NCBI GenBank assembly: GCA_021298045.1
Contig: JAJTHY010000028.1
Span: forward strand, 1 to 5,874
Length of the DNA: 5,874 nt
Origin: Candidatus Jidaibacter sp.
Lineage (GTDB): Bacteria > Pseudomonadota > Alphaproteobacteria > Rickettsiales > Midichloriaceae
Direction: 5' to 3'
Every line of letters begins with the position of its first letter. Within the stretch, counting starts at the first letter, position 1. This document shows positions 1 through 5,843 of the stretch, piece by piece. The translations under genes and the position numbers were made by a program. The notes beneath the pieces are model-generated. The model was not told the DNA's origin, made no database searches, and worked only from the letters and a program-made list of their open reading frames with translations.

Positions 1-138
1 CTATGAGTAGATGGAGCGCCACATTCACAGCGAAGATTTTAGAGGTTTTTGCTTTAAATTACAAGGTATTAATTGAAGCTTTTATCCATGTTCGTGTTGT
101 AACGCCGTTGCTTCTGAATTTTAATGCGGTCGCCCTGT

Positions 139-162
139 ATAAGCATCTATATAGCTGCTTAT
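139..162 (-). terminator. Hairpin overlapping the pyrG stop codon (possible 3' end structure)
   Basis: A 24-nt near-perfect palindrome pairs at 11 of 12 positions. The outer arms are ATAAGCA and TGCTTAT, the centre is CTATATAG, and the single mismatch is T146 against C155. It includes the pyrG stop codon, so in the pyrG transcript the stop lies in the hairpin stem. There is no T-tract on either side, so it is not a canonical Rho-independent terminator. It may instead stabilise or define the 3' end of the secG-pyrG mRNA. The pairing is seen directly; the role is inferred. Confidence 0.35.
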
Positions 163-1772
163 GATGCAATAGCATGTTCGATAAAGGCATTAAATAATGG
201 ATGTGGGGCGAAAGCCCTAGACTTCAGCTCTGGGTGGAATTGCACGCCAATGAACCAAGGGTGATCTTTAAGTTCCGCAATTTCAGTTAGAGTTTCGTCT
301 GGAGACATTCCGGAGATCATCATCCCATGATTTTCGAATTGTTCTTTAAATTTTACATTAAATTCGTATCTGTGGCGGTGTCGCTCTGAAATTGAAGCTG
401 CACCATATGCGGCATAGGCCTTGGATTTTTTTTGCAAATTGCAAGGGTATGCGCCTAAGCGCATTGTGCCGCCTAAATCGTGCGAGCGCTTAACTACTTT
501 GCCATCTTTATCCCATTCATCCATAATCGCAATAATTGGTGTGCAATCGTATCCAAACTCCGTAGAAGATGCATCTTTTATAGAAAGTACATTTCTTGCA
601 AATTCCACCATCGCTAGCTGCATGCCTAGACAAATTCCAAAGAATGGAATTTTATTAGTGCGCGCATACTTGATTGCTAAAATCTTTCCTTCGGTATCTC
701 GCACCCCGAAGCCACCAGGCACCAAAATTCCATCAATGGCAGAGAGCTTTTCCTTAATGTTGTCCTCATGCAAATTGCCGGCATTGATCCAAACAATTTT
801 TACCTTATGTTGATGCTGAATGCCTGCATGGTGTAAGGCTTCGATCAGTGATTTGTAAGAATCCTTGAGTTTTGTGTATTTACCAACAACAGCTATCCTC
901 ACTTCATCTTTAGGGTTTTCAAGATTCTCTACAATCTCCTGCCATTTTTGTATGTTGAAGTTGGAGTCATCATGGGGTAGGCCAAAGGATTTTAGCACTT
1001 GTTTTGCCAGGCCCTCTTTGTGATAGTCAAGTAAGGCGTGGTATATAGTTTTTTGGTCCAGCCCTTGGATTACAGTTTCCTTAGTCATGTTGCAGAATAA
1101 CGCTATTTTCGTGCGGTCTGATTCTGAAATTGGCTTTTGTGAACGGCATAATAAAATATCAGGCTGAATCCCAATGGAGCGTAGCTCTTTAACGGAATGT
1201 TGTGTGGGCTTTGTTTTCAGCTCTTTCGAAGTTGGGATATATGGCACCAAGGTTAAATGCAAGTAGAGGGATTTTTCTTTACCTAATTGGTACCCAAGTT
1301 GCCTAATTGCTTCGCAAAACGGTTGCGCTTCTATATCCCCAACTGTGCCACCAATTTCGCATAAAGTGAAGTCTACATCATCGGTATTAGACAATATAAA
1401 ATTTTTGATTAAGTCTGTTACGTGAGGAATAACTTGAACGGTAACGCCCAAGTATTCTCCTCTGCGTTCTTTTGTGATAAGGTCGGAGTAAATTTTCCCT
1501 GTAGTGATATTATCACCACGCCTAGCATCCACGCCGGTAAATCTTTCATAATGTCCTAGATCCAGGTCTGTTTCTGCGCCATCTTCGGTCACAAAAACCT
1601 CGCCATGTTGGTTGGGATTCATCGTGCCTGGATCCACATTTAGATAAGGATCTAACTTGCGCAGACGGACTTTATATCCGGCAGACTGTAGTAAAGCGCC
1701 TAAAGCCGCTGATGCGACACCTTTACCTAAAGAAGAAACAACGCCGCCAGTAATGAAGATATATCTGCTCAT
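159..1772 (-). CDS. pyrG: CTP synthase (glutamine-hydrolysing)
   Basis: This enzyme makes CTP from UTP, ATP and glutamine (or ammonia) in the cytosol, the last step of de novo pyrimidine ribonucleotide synthesis. At 537 aa it is full length (E. coli PyrG is 545). The N-terminal synthetase domain (about 1-270) opens with MSRYIFITGGVVSSLGKG, the P-loop-like nucleotide site, and keeps the Mg-binding acidic residues D71 and E139 by alignment with the family. The C-terminal class-I glutamine amidotransferase domain (about 290-537) has the PGGFG oxyanion motif near 352-356, nucleophile C381 in GICLGMQ, and H513/E515 in the FHPE motif, so all catalytic residues are present. The ATG at 1772 gives the conserved family N-terminus. 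Its ribosome binding site is weak and it starts 8 nt after the secG stop, which suggests cotranscription and perhaps translational coupling. Identification is essentially certain. Confidence 0.99.
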   Translation of the reverse strand: MSRYIFITGGVVSSLGKGVASAALGALLQSAGYKVRLRKLDPYLNVDPGTMNPNQHGEVFVTEDGAETDLDLGHYERFTGVDARRGDNITTGKIYSDLITKERRGEYLGVTVQVIPHVTDLIKNFILSNTDDVDFTLCEIGGTVGDIEAQPFCEAIRQLGYQLGKEKSLYLHLTLVPYIPTSKELKTKPTQHSVKELRSIGIQPDILLCRSQKPISESDRTKIALFCNMTKETVIQGLDQKTIYHALLDYHKEGLAKQVLKSFGLPHDDSNFNIQKWQEIVENLENPKDEVRIAVVGKYTKLKDSYKSLIEALHHAGIQHQHKVKIVWINAGNLHEDNIKEKLSAIDGILVPGGFGVRDTEGKILAIKYARTNKIPFFGICLGMQLAMVEFARNVLSIKDASSTEFGYDCTPIIAIMDEWDKDGKVVKRSHDLGGTMRLGAYPCNLQKKSKAYAAYGAASISERHRHRYEFNVKFKEQFENHGMMISGMSPDETLTEIAELKDHPWFIGVQFHPELKSRAFAPHPLFNAFIEHAIAS

Positions 1773-1780
1773 TTTTTCAA

Positions 1781-2092
1781 TTACTCAGTAACATCAAGAA
1801 CTTCAAGTTTTTTATTCTTATTAGATTCAGGAGCTATGCTTTCTATTAAGCTCTTGTTGGTTTTATGGCTAGTGTTAACAAGTTTGGCTATGATCAGGGA
1901 ATTGAAGATAAAGCATATGGCAAGTATGATCGTGGCTTTGGTTAAGATGTTTGTGGTAGATCTGCCTGAGAGAACATTGTGCCCCCCACCGGAAAGACCA
2001 GCTAAACTGTCAGAACCATTTTTTTGTAAGAGGATTATACCTACTAAAGAGAGCACTATTACTATTTGTACAGCGAGAAGAAAAGTTGTCAT
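1781..2092 (-). CDS. secG: Preprotein translocase subunit SecG
   Basis: SecG is the small auxiliary subunit of the SecYEG inner-membrane protein export channel. The 103-aa protein shows the family layout: a first membrane segment at about 4-22, the motif LLQKNGSDSLAGLSGGG (21-37) that forms the Gly/Ser-rich cytoplasmic loop, then SGRSTTNILTKAT leading into a second membrane segment at about 53-71. The tail (72-103) is hydrophilic and rich in Lys, Asn and Glu, as is usual and poorly conserved in SecG. The start ATG at 2092 places the first membrane segment immediately after the N-terminus; no clear Shine-Dalgarno precedes it. It is the first gene of a minus-strand pair with pyrG, a common alphaproteobacterial order, and is divergent from ftsB. 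Confidence 0.95.
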   Translation of the reverse strand: MTTFLLAVQIVIVLSLVGIILLQKNGSDSLAGLSGGGHNVLSGRSTTNILTKATIILAICFIFNSLIIAKLVNTSHKTNKSLIESIAPESNKNKKLEVLDVTE

Positions 2093-2122
2093 GTTACGAG
2101 TATTGTGTTAATTTCAATGCTC

Positions 2123-2151
2123 ATGATAAAAGCTTTCATTAAAAACTGCAA
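2123..2151 (-). promoter_or_regulatory. Sigma70-like promoter for secG-pyrG
   Basis: On the minus strand TTGCAG (2151-2146) is followed after exactly 17 nt by TATCAT (2128-2123). This matches the -35/-10 consensus at 4 of 6 and 5 of 6 positions with ideal spacing. Transcription would start near 2116 and leave a leader of roughly two dozen nucleotides before the secG ATG at 2092. It lies in the only spacer between the divergent secG and ftsB genes. The match is seen; activity is inferred. Confidence 0.55.
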
Positions 2152-2162
2152 CCATTAGGTTT

Positions 2163-2483
2163 ATGTTTAAAAATAAATTTACCATAAATTATCGTGTCAT
2201 CACCGTAAATACAGTAATGGTTATGTTAATTGCATACTTTGTTTTCCATTCTCTAAGCGGTGAAAGGGGTATTCTTGCATATTTTAGACTTAAAAAAATT
2301 GCGCAAGAGCAAAATGTAGTTTTAGAATCGTTAGTCGAAGAGCGCATAAAGTTGGAAAGCATTGTGAAATACCTTCATCCAAATTCACTTAATACGGATT
2401 TTTTAGATGAGCTTGCCAGGCGTGATTTGGGGCTAGTAGGTGAAGATGAGAAAATAATTTATTTAACTAATAGCAATAATTAA
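2163..2483 (+). CDS. ftsB: FtsB/DivIC-family septum formation initiator protein
   Basis: This is a small bitopic inner-membrane division protein of the FtsB/DivIC family, whose members form a complex with FtsL and FtsQ at the divisome. The 106-aa sequence has a short basic cytoplasmic N-terminus, one membrane segment (about 12-30), the motif SGERG (32-36), a periplasmic coiled-coil stretch with heptad hydrophobics (about 40-70), and the family C-terminal motif LDELARRDLGL (81-91) followed by GEDEKII. The length is typical. The start at 2163 is the first in-frame ATG giving a complete membrane segment; an AGG (2157-2159) sits only 3 nt before it, so initiation may be weak. In many alphaproteobacteria this gene lies near the eno/pyrG region, which agrees with its position beside secG-pyrG. 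The exact symbol (ftsB or divIC) varies between annotations. Confidence 0.88.
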   Translation: MFKNKFTINYRVITVNTVMVMLIAYFVFHSLSGERGILAYFRLKKIAQEQNVVLESLVEERIKLESIVKYLHPNSLNTDFLDELARRDLGLVGEDEKIIYLTNSNN

Positions 2484-2510
2484 CTTTAAAAGGATCGTTT
2501 TTTAGGTTAA
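2480..2510 (+). terminator. Weak AT-rich hairpin after ftsB
   Basis: The arms TTAACTTTAAAA (2480-2491) and TTTTTAGGTTAA (2499-2510) pair at 10 of 12 positions around a 7-nt loop. The structure starts at the ftsB stop codon. It is almost all A-T pairs, and the six-T run lies inside the right arm instead of after it, so termination would be inefficient at best. ftsB and thyX (63-nt gap) could still be cotranscribed. Confidence 0.2.
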
Positions 2511-2546
2511 AACTTTTATCTAAGTTGAACAAAATATCGAGTAGAA

Positions 2547-3485
2547 ATGCCAGTTACCGCAGCGCAAAAGCATCAGATACAAGAATTAAGTGAAAGTTCT
2601 TACACTACTAAAAGGGCTACTGTACCCGCTCTTGAAGAAATTTTATACGAGCCTATAAAATTATTAGATCATGGGTTTGTAAGGGTTATAGACTATATGG
2701 GTGATGATAACGCTATTACCCAGGCAGCTAGGGTATCTTATGGTAGAGGCACCAAGCAAATCTCTGAAGACAGAGGTTTAATACGTTACTTGATGCGCCA
2801 TTGGCATAGTACGCCATTTGAAATGTGCGAAATTAAGCTGCATGTTAAATTACCTATTTTTGTTGCGCGTCAGTGGATTAGGCATAGAACTGCAAATGTT
2901 AATGAATATTCTGCTCGCTATTCTATATTGGACCGCGAATTTTATTTGCCCGATGCTACGCATTTGGCTGCGCAATCTGCTTCTAACCGCCAGGGTAGGG
3001 GGGATGTGCTAACTGGGGCTGAGGCCAAAAGGGTTATGGATTTATTAAGAAATGATTCTGAAAGCTGCTATGAACACTACATGGAAATGCTAAATCTGGA
3101 TGATAATGATCAACCATTAGATGCTAGCAAAAGTGGGTTAGCTAGAGAGCTTGCGAGAATGAATCTTACGCTTAATTATTATACTCAGTGGTATTGGAAA
3201 ATAGATCTACATAACTTAATGCACTTTGTTATGCTAAGGGCCGATCCGCATGCGCAATATGAGATTAGAGTTTATGCGGATGCTATCTTAGAGATTATGA
3301 AGAAATGGGTTCCGCATAGCTTTGAAGCTTTTATGGATTATAGAATGAATTCTGTAAGCTTGTCTTCCCAAATGAAAGGTGCTATAAAGCGCATGCTTTC
3401 AGGCGAAAAAGTAAGCCAGGAAAACAGCGGGCTAACCAAACGAGAGTGGGAAGAAATGGTTGGCAAAATGGGCCTCGCTGCTTAA
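2547..3485 (+). CDS. thyX: Flavin-dependent thymidylate synthase ThyX
   Basis: ThyX makes dTMP from dUMP using methylene-tetrahydrofolate, FAD and NADPH, replacing the unrelated ThyA in organisms that lack it. The 312-aa protein carries the ThyX signature RHR-x7-S intact at R112-H113-R114 to S122 (RHRTANVNEYSARY), the upstream HWHSTPFE block (85-92) and the C-terminal block LRADPHAQYEIR (230-241), whose R231 aligns with the substrate-activating arginine of the family. The core begins near residue 43 (GFVRVIDYMGDD), so there is an N-terminal extension of about 40 residues and a C-terminal helical tail after 250, which makes it longer than the roughly 220-250 aa of minimal ThyX proteins; Rickettsiales homologues are similarly long. 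The ATG at 2547 is the only plausible start upstream of the core, although its ribosome binding site is weak. It probably shares a transcript with the transporter 25 nt downstream. Together with pyrG it supplies pyrimidine nucleotides. Confidence 0.98.
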   Translation: MPVTAAQKHQIQELSESSYTTKRATVPALEEILYEPIKLLDHGFVRVIDYMGDDNAITQAARVSYGRGTKQISEDRGLIRYLMRHWHSTPFEMCEIKLHVKLPIFVARQWIRHRTANVNEYSARYSILDREFYLPDATHLAAQSASNRQGRGDVLTGAEAKRVMDLLRNDSESCYEHYMEMLNLDDNDQPLDASKSGLARELARMNLTLNYYTQWYWKIDLHNLMHFVMLRADPHAQYEIRVYADAILEIMKKWVPHSFEAFMDYRMNSVSLSSQMKGAIKRMLSGEKVSQENSGLTKREWEEMVGKMGLAA

Positions 3486-3500
3486 GTAATTGATATTTTA

Positions 3501-3506
3501 AGAGGA
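3501..3506 (+). promoter_or_regulatory. Shine-Dalgarno deciding the transporter start
   Basis: AGAGGA ends 4 nt before ATG 3511 but only 1 nt before the in-frame TTG at 3508, so it supports the ATG as the start. It is one of the few clear ribosome binding sites in the window. Confidence 0.6.
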
Positions 3507-3510
3507 ATTG

Positions 3511-4794
3511 ATGTCTAATTCTAAGCAAGCTCATCTTGTAAGAGAGCTAGATATTACGGCGTTGGTCGTATACTACTTCTCCACAATTGTTGGTGTTGGC
3601 ATTTTTATAGTGCCGCTCTTTGCTGCCAAAATTGCAGGGCCTGCATCACTAATTTCATGGATGCTTGCGTTGCTCTGCGCTTACCCTTTCGCGATGATTT
3701 TTGCGCATATTTCTCAAAGATATCAAGTAAGCGGTAGCATACAAAAATTTTTGGAGGATGCGTGGGGTAATAAATTTGGCAAATCGATGGCGCTGTTTTT
3801 AGTGGTGTCTGCGCTCTTTGGTAATGCCTTGCTTGGATTTGCTGCCGCTCAATATTGCAATGAATTCCTTAATAGTGAATATAATATATATTGGATTGGT
3901 CTTGCTTTTTTGATAGTGCCTGTGCTATTCAACTTGCTTAAAGTTGGGCTTTCTAGCAAAATTCAAACGTTTAGCTTGATATCGTTGGTAGTGCTTGTTG
4001 AAGCTGTAGTAGTAAGCTCTGTGCCGGAGTTTAATTCTAATAATCTTGAGCCATTTTTTCCAAATGGATGGGGGGCGATAATACCTGCTGTTGCGATATG
4101 TTTCTACTCTATTACCGGCTGGGAGAATGTGGATGCTTTGGCTGAAGAAGTTAAGGACCCCGTTAAAACCTATCGTAAGGCTGCAAAAATCGCCGTTGGG
4201 CTTATAGCTTTGTTCTATATGTCTATCGCACTTACTGTGGTGTTGGTAATGGATTATGAAGCTTTAGGAGATGTAAACACCATTCTTACTGCGATATTGA
4301 ATGTAACCCTAGGTGCTACTGCCAGCAAGCTGGGTGGTGCCATGGCGATAGTTTTATTGGTGCTGGGTGCAAATGCATGGGTGTTTGGTACATCTAGAAT
4401 TATATACGCGCTTGCAAGAGATGGAATTTTGCCAAAGAGTCTTACTAAAATTTCTAGTAACAAGGTTCCTTATTATGCTGTTATGGCGCAGCTTATACCA
4501 TATTTTTTGATAGCCGCTTCCTTTGTTTTTGCGGATATGCACCAAGATACAGTTGTTGAGATTACTAGTTTAAATTATTTGCTGCTTTACACGATTATAT
4601 TTTTTAGTGGCATAAAAATATTTACAACTCATAGGCTTAAAGGATTAAGCGCTGCTGCAATGCTGATAACTGCTTACCTGCTTTTACAAGGAGCTTATCA
4701 CGTAATTGGTATTTCGGTGCTCTTACTTTTGGTTTGTTTTTCGTATGTGTACTTTTTGCCAAGGCGGAAGATAGTCTCTCCGTCTAAAGTCTGA
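3511..4794 (+). CDS. APC-family amino-acid transporter (YjeH-like permease)
   Basis: This is an inner-membrane amino-acid permease or exchanger of the amino acid-polyamine-organocation superfamily. The 427-aa protein has about 12 hydrophobic segments (near 16-38, 45-66, 93-115, 127-146, 151-170, 187-205, 225-246, 275-297, 319-340, 350-369, 379-396, 397-414). The first contains STIVGVGIFIVP (24-35), the unwound substrate-binding GxGIF motif of the family. SITGWENVDALAEEVKDP (200-217) is the family block of segment 6, and GTSRIIYALARDGILP (293-308) is the cytoplasmic loop after segment 8. Length, order of motifs and the LPRRK end resemble E. coli YjeH, a methionine/branched-chain amino-acid exporter, but substrate and direction cannot be read from sequence. 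I chose ATG 3511 over TTG 3508 because AGAGGA (3501-3506) is better spaced for it. Rickettsiales usually hold several such carriers for exchanging amino acids with the host. Confidence 0.88.
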   Translation: MSNSKQAHLVRELDITALVVYYFSTIVGVGIFIVPLFAAKIAGPASLISWMLALLCAYPFAMIFAHISQRYQVSGSIQKFLEDAWGNKFGKSMALFLVVSALFGNALLGFAAAQYCNEFLNSEYNIYWIGLAFLIVPVLFNLLKVGLSSKIQTFSLISLVVLVEAVVVSSVPEFNSNNLEPFFPNGWGAIIPAVAICFYSITGWENVDALAEEVKDPVKTYRKAAKIAVGLIALFYMSIALTVVLVMDYEALGDVNTILTAILNVTLGATASKLGGAMAIVLLVLGANAWVFGTSRIIYALARDGILPKSLTKISSNKVPYYAVMAQLIPYFLIAASFVFADMHQDTVVEITSLNYLLLYTIIFFSGIKIFTTHRLKGLSAAAMLITAYLLLQGAYHVIGISVLLLLVCFSYVYFLPRRKIVSPSKV

Positions 4795-4795
4795 A

Positions 4796-4817
4796 ATTAT
4801 CTCGGGAGCCGAGTAAT
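4796..4817 (+). terminator. Hairpin immediately after the transporter stop codon
   Basis: CTCGG (4801-4805) pairs perfectly with CCGAG (4809-4813) around the loop GAG. Flanking ATTA (4796-4799) and TAAT (4814-4817) extend the stem past a single bulged T4800. It begins 2 nt after the transporter stop, where an end-of-operon structure is expected. No T-tract follows on either strand, so it may be a transcript-end stabiliser, a weak terminator, or simply the edge of the repeat-rich interval that follows. Confidence 0.35.
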
Positions 4818-4835
4818 CATAAAATATTTAAACAG

Positions 4836-4929
4836 CGTCACCCGGGAAAGAGCGCAGCGATTGCGGCAATCCAGCTTTTTTCTTACTTTTCTGGGCTGCC
4901 ACATCGCGAATACGCTCCTCGCAGGGACG
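4836..4929. repeat. REP-like imperfect inverted repeat (39-nt arms, 16-nt loop)
   Basis: The left arm (4836-4874) runs from CGTCACCCGGG to GCGGCAATCCAG. The right arm (4891-4929) is its imperfect reverse complement, from CTGGGCTGCC to GCAGGGACG. The loop between them is a pyrimidine-rich 16-mer. Pairing is strongest next to the loop and broken by small bulges further out. The pattern CGTCA...GAGCG...GGCAATCCAG is the form of dispersed palindromic repeats seen between genes in Rickettsiales and other proteobacteria. It is more GC-rich than its surroundings. Copies elsewhere in the genome are expected but cannot be shown from this window. Confidence 0.65.
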
Positions 4930-5141
4930 CTCGTTATATTTCGGCTACTTATGCCAAAACCCATTCTAAACTCAACACTTGCATCTCGCCTTGAAAAAAT
5001 TTTAAGCGATAAAAAAGGCTTCAATATATTCATATTAAAGCACTTTTTTCTCTTCCCAAATTTTCCCAATACAAGCGCATCTATCCATTTTAGAACGGGT
5101 ATTAGACATTTTTTGACAGTGCTTTATCTAGCGTCTTGAAA
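4930..5141. other. AT-rich intergenic filler without a supported gene
   Basis: With the hairpin and inverted repeat to its left, this completes a 348-bp gene-free interval (4795-5142). It stays open in one frame on the plus strand (4861-5139, TTG start, 92 codons) and one on the minus strand (4797-5069, 90 codons), but both frames read through the palindromic repeat, lack a convincing ribosome binding site and show no recognisable domain. I treat them as non-coding. The stretch holds T- and A-rich runs (for example 4983-5017) and no tRNA, CRISPR or clear promoter that I can see. Confidence 0.5.
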
Positions 5142-5158
5142 GTCATCCCCGCGAATGC
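5142..5158. repeat. REP-like end fragment overlapping the 3' end of the next gene
   Basis: GTCATCCCCGCGAATGC resembles the start of the common proteobacterial intergenic repeat GTCATCCCCGCGAA-GGCGGGGAT, but the second half of that palindrome is absent. The fragment contributes the last codons and the stop of the minus-strand gene ending at 5143. The resemblance is from general knowledge of this repeat type; no second copy is present in the window. Confidence 0.35.
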
Positions 5159-5709
5159 TCTGAAGCCTGGTCATTGTTTGTATTGAATCGAAAGTATAAA
5201 AATGCTGCGGTACATGCCAAACTTGAGGCAAGCAATTTAATAGTCGGGTGGCATTCAATCAACCCTCCATTTTTAATAATGTTACGAATGCCTACAAACA
5301 ATAAACCACAATTAATTGCAATGGATGGTGCAGAAAAATAAAAATCTAAGTTCCGGCATGCTTCACTTTTCTCCTCAAAAAGTCTTTGAGCTCCAAAACC
5401 TAATAAATGAGCTGATGCTATCACACCAAAACCGCACAATGATGGTTTGTTATTTAAAGATGTAGCAGCACTTAAAAGCCCTTGGGAGTTGGGATTATTA
5501 AAAAGCATTGCGCAAGCAAAAAGTGATGACCAGTTTATGAAAGAAGTTATAAAGAAGGTCTTACGGCTATGTTGAATTTCTTTTTGCAAAAGTGAGGTGT
5601 TGTGGTAAATATCTTGATTTAATGTACCAATAAGCACAATGTTACGGTCGCCCTCTGGAATTTCATCGACAATATTTACTCGCGGTGCAATTGCCATCAC
5701 CTCAAACAT
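5143..5709 (-). CDS. Hypothetical multi-pass membrane protein
   Basis: I do not recognise this 188-aa protein. After a hydrophilic N-terminal region (about 1-50, with an acidic stretch DEIPEGD at 15-21) it has four hydrophobic segments near 51-70, 90-110, 125-145 and 156-174, so it is probably an inner-membrane protein with four spans. It has no catalytic motif or signal sequence that I can see. The last residues (ASEHSRG) are encoded by a REP-like sequence, so the native C-terminus may have been replaced or shortened. The start at 5709 (ATG, AGG directly adjacent) is uncertain; ATG 5697, preceded by GAGGTG, is an in-frame alternative that would remove four residues. It stands alone between the repeat interval and the right-edge gene, transcribed divergently from the latter. 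It may be a lineage-specific or decaying gene. Confidence 0.6.
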   Translation of the reverse strand: MFEVMAIAPRVNIVDEIPEGDRNIVLIGTLNQDIYHNTSLLQKEIQHSRKTFFITSFINWSSLFACAMLFNNPNSQGLLSAATSLNNKPSLCGFGVIASAHLLGFGAQRLFEEKSEACRNLDFYFSAPSIAINCGLLFVGIRNIIKNGGLIECHPTIKLLASSLACTAAFLYFRFNTNNDQASEHSRG

Positions 5710-5786
5710 CCTACAAGCGATATTAAGCGTATCATCACACTCCCCGACACGGAAGTTAAGGAATAGCTAATAAATAGAAGGATGGA

Positions 5787-5815
5787 TTGAAAACAAAGGA
5801 GAATTGAGGTATAAG
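5787..5815 (+). promoter_or_regulatory. Sigma70-like promoter for the right-edge gene
   Basis: TTGAAA (5787-5792) and TATAAG (5810-5815) are separated by exactly 17 nt, a strong match to the -35/-10 consensus. Transcription would start around 5821-5824, about 20 nt before the ATG at 5842. The -10 element overlaps the left arm of the leader hairpin, so transcripts from this promoter would lack most of that arm. The sequence match is seen; use as a promoter is inferred. Confidence 0.55.
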
Positions 5816-5843
5816 GTGACTTTTAGCACAAAGGACACCTTAT
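5811..5843 (+). promoter_or_regulatory. Leader hairpin sequestering Shine-Dalgarno and start codon
   Basis: ATAAGGTG (5811-5818) pairs perfectly with CACCTTAT (5836-5843). After one A-A mismatch the stem continues with CTTTT (5820-5824) against AAAGG (5830-5834, one G-T wobble), closing on the loop AGCAC. The right arm holds the Shine-Dalgarno AAGGA (5831-5835) and the first two bases of the ATG at 5842. When folded it should block translation initiation. It can form fully only in RNA started upstream of 5811. Confidence 0.55.

Noticed and set aside
112..126. A possible departure from the ThyX signature, with Asn at 117 where some members have Ser.
   Set aside because: The defining RHR-x7-S motif is intact with S122, and the TANVNEYSARY form is, as I recall, usual in alphaproteobacterial ThyX. 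The coordinates here are protein residues of the gene at 2547-3485.
69..146. A 25-aa minus-strand frame just downstream of pyrG (ATG at 146).
   Set aside because: It is short, has no Shine-Dalgarno, begins inside the pyrG-end palindrome and has no recognisable motif.
3..164. A 53-codon plus-strand frame at the left edge (ATG at 3) that runs to a TGA overlapping the end of pyrG.
   Set aside because: The window cuts off its upstream context, no ribosome binding site is visible, and I recognise nothing in the product. It could be the 3' end of a convergent gene, but one window is not enough to support it.
421..813. A 130-aa plus-strand frame inside pyrG.
   Set aside because: It lies wholly antisense to the conserved amidotransferase domain of pyrG and is a shadow of that coding sequence.
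4797..5069. A 90-aa minus-strand frame in the repeat interval.
   Set aside because: It reads through both arms of the palindromic repeat, is rich in Arg/Lys as repeat translations often are, and no family is recognisable.
4861..5139. A 92-aa plus-strand frame in the repeat interval.
   Set aside because: It needs a TTG start inside the left arm of the repeat, has no ribosome binding site, and has no recognisable domain.
5729..5757. A stretch resembling a conserved piece of 5S rRNA (CCGACACGGAAGTTAAG).
   Set aside because: The similarity covers under 20 nt; the flanking 5S helices and the downstream conserved loop are missing, so it is most likely chance.
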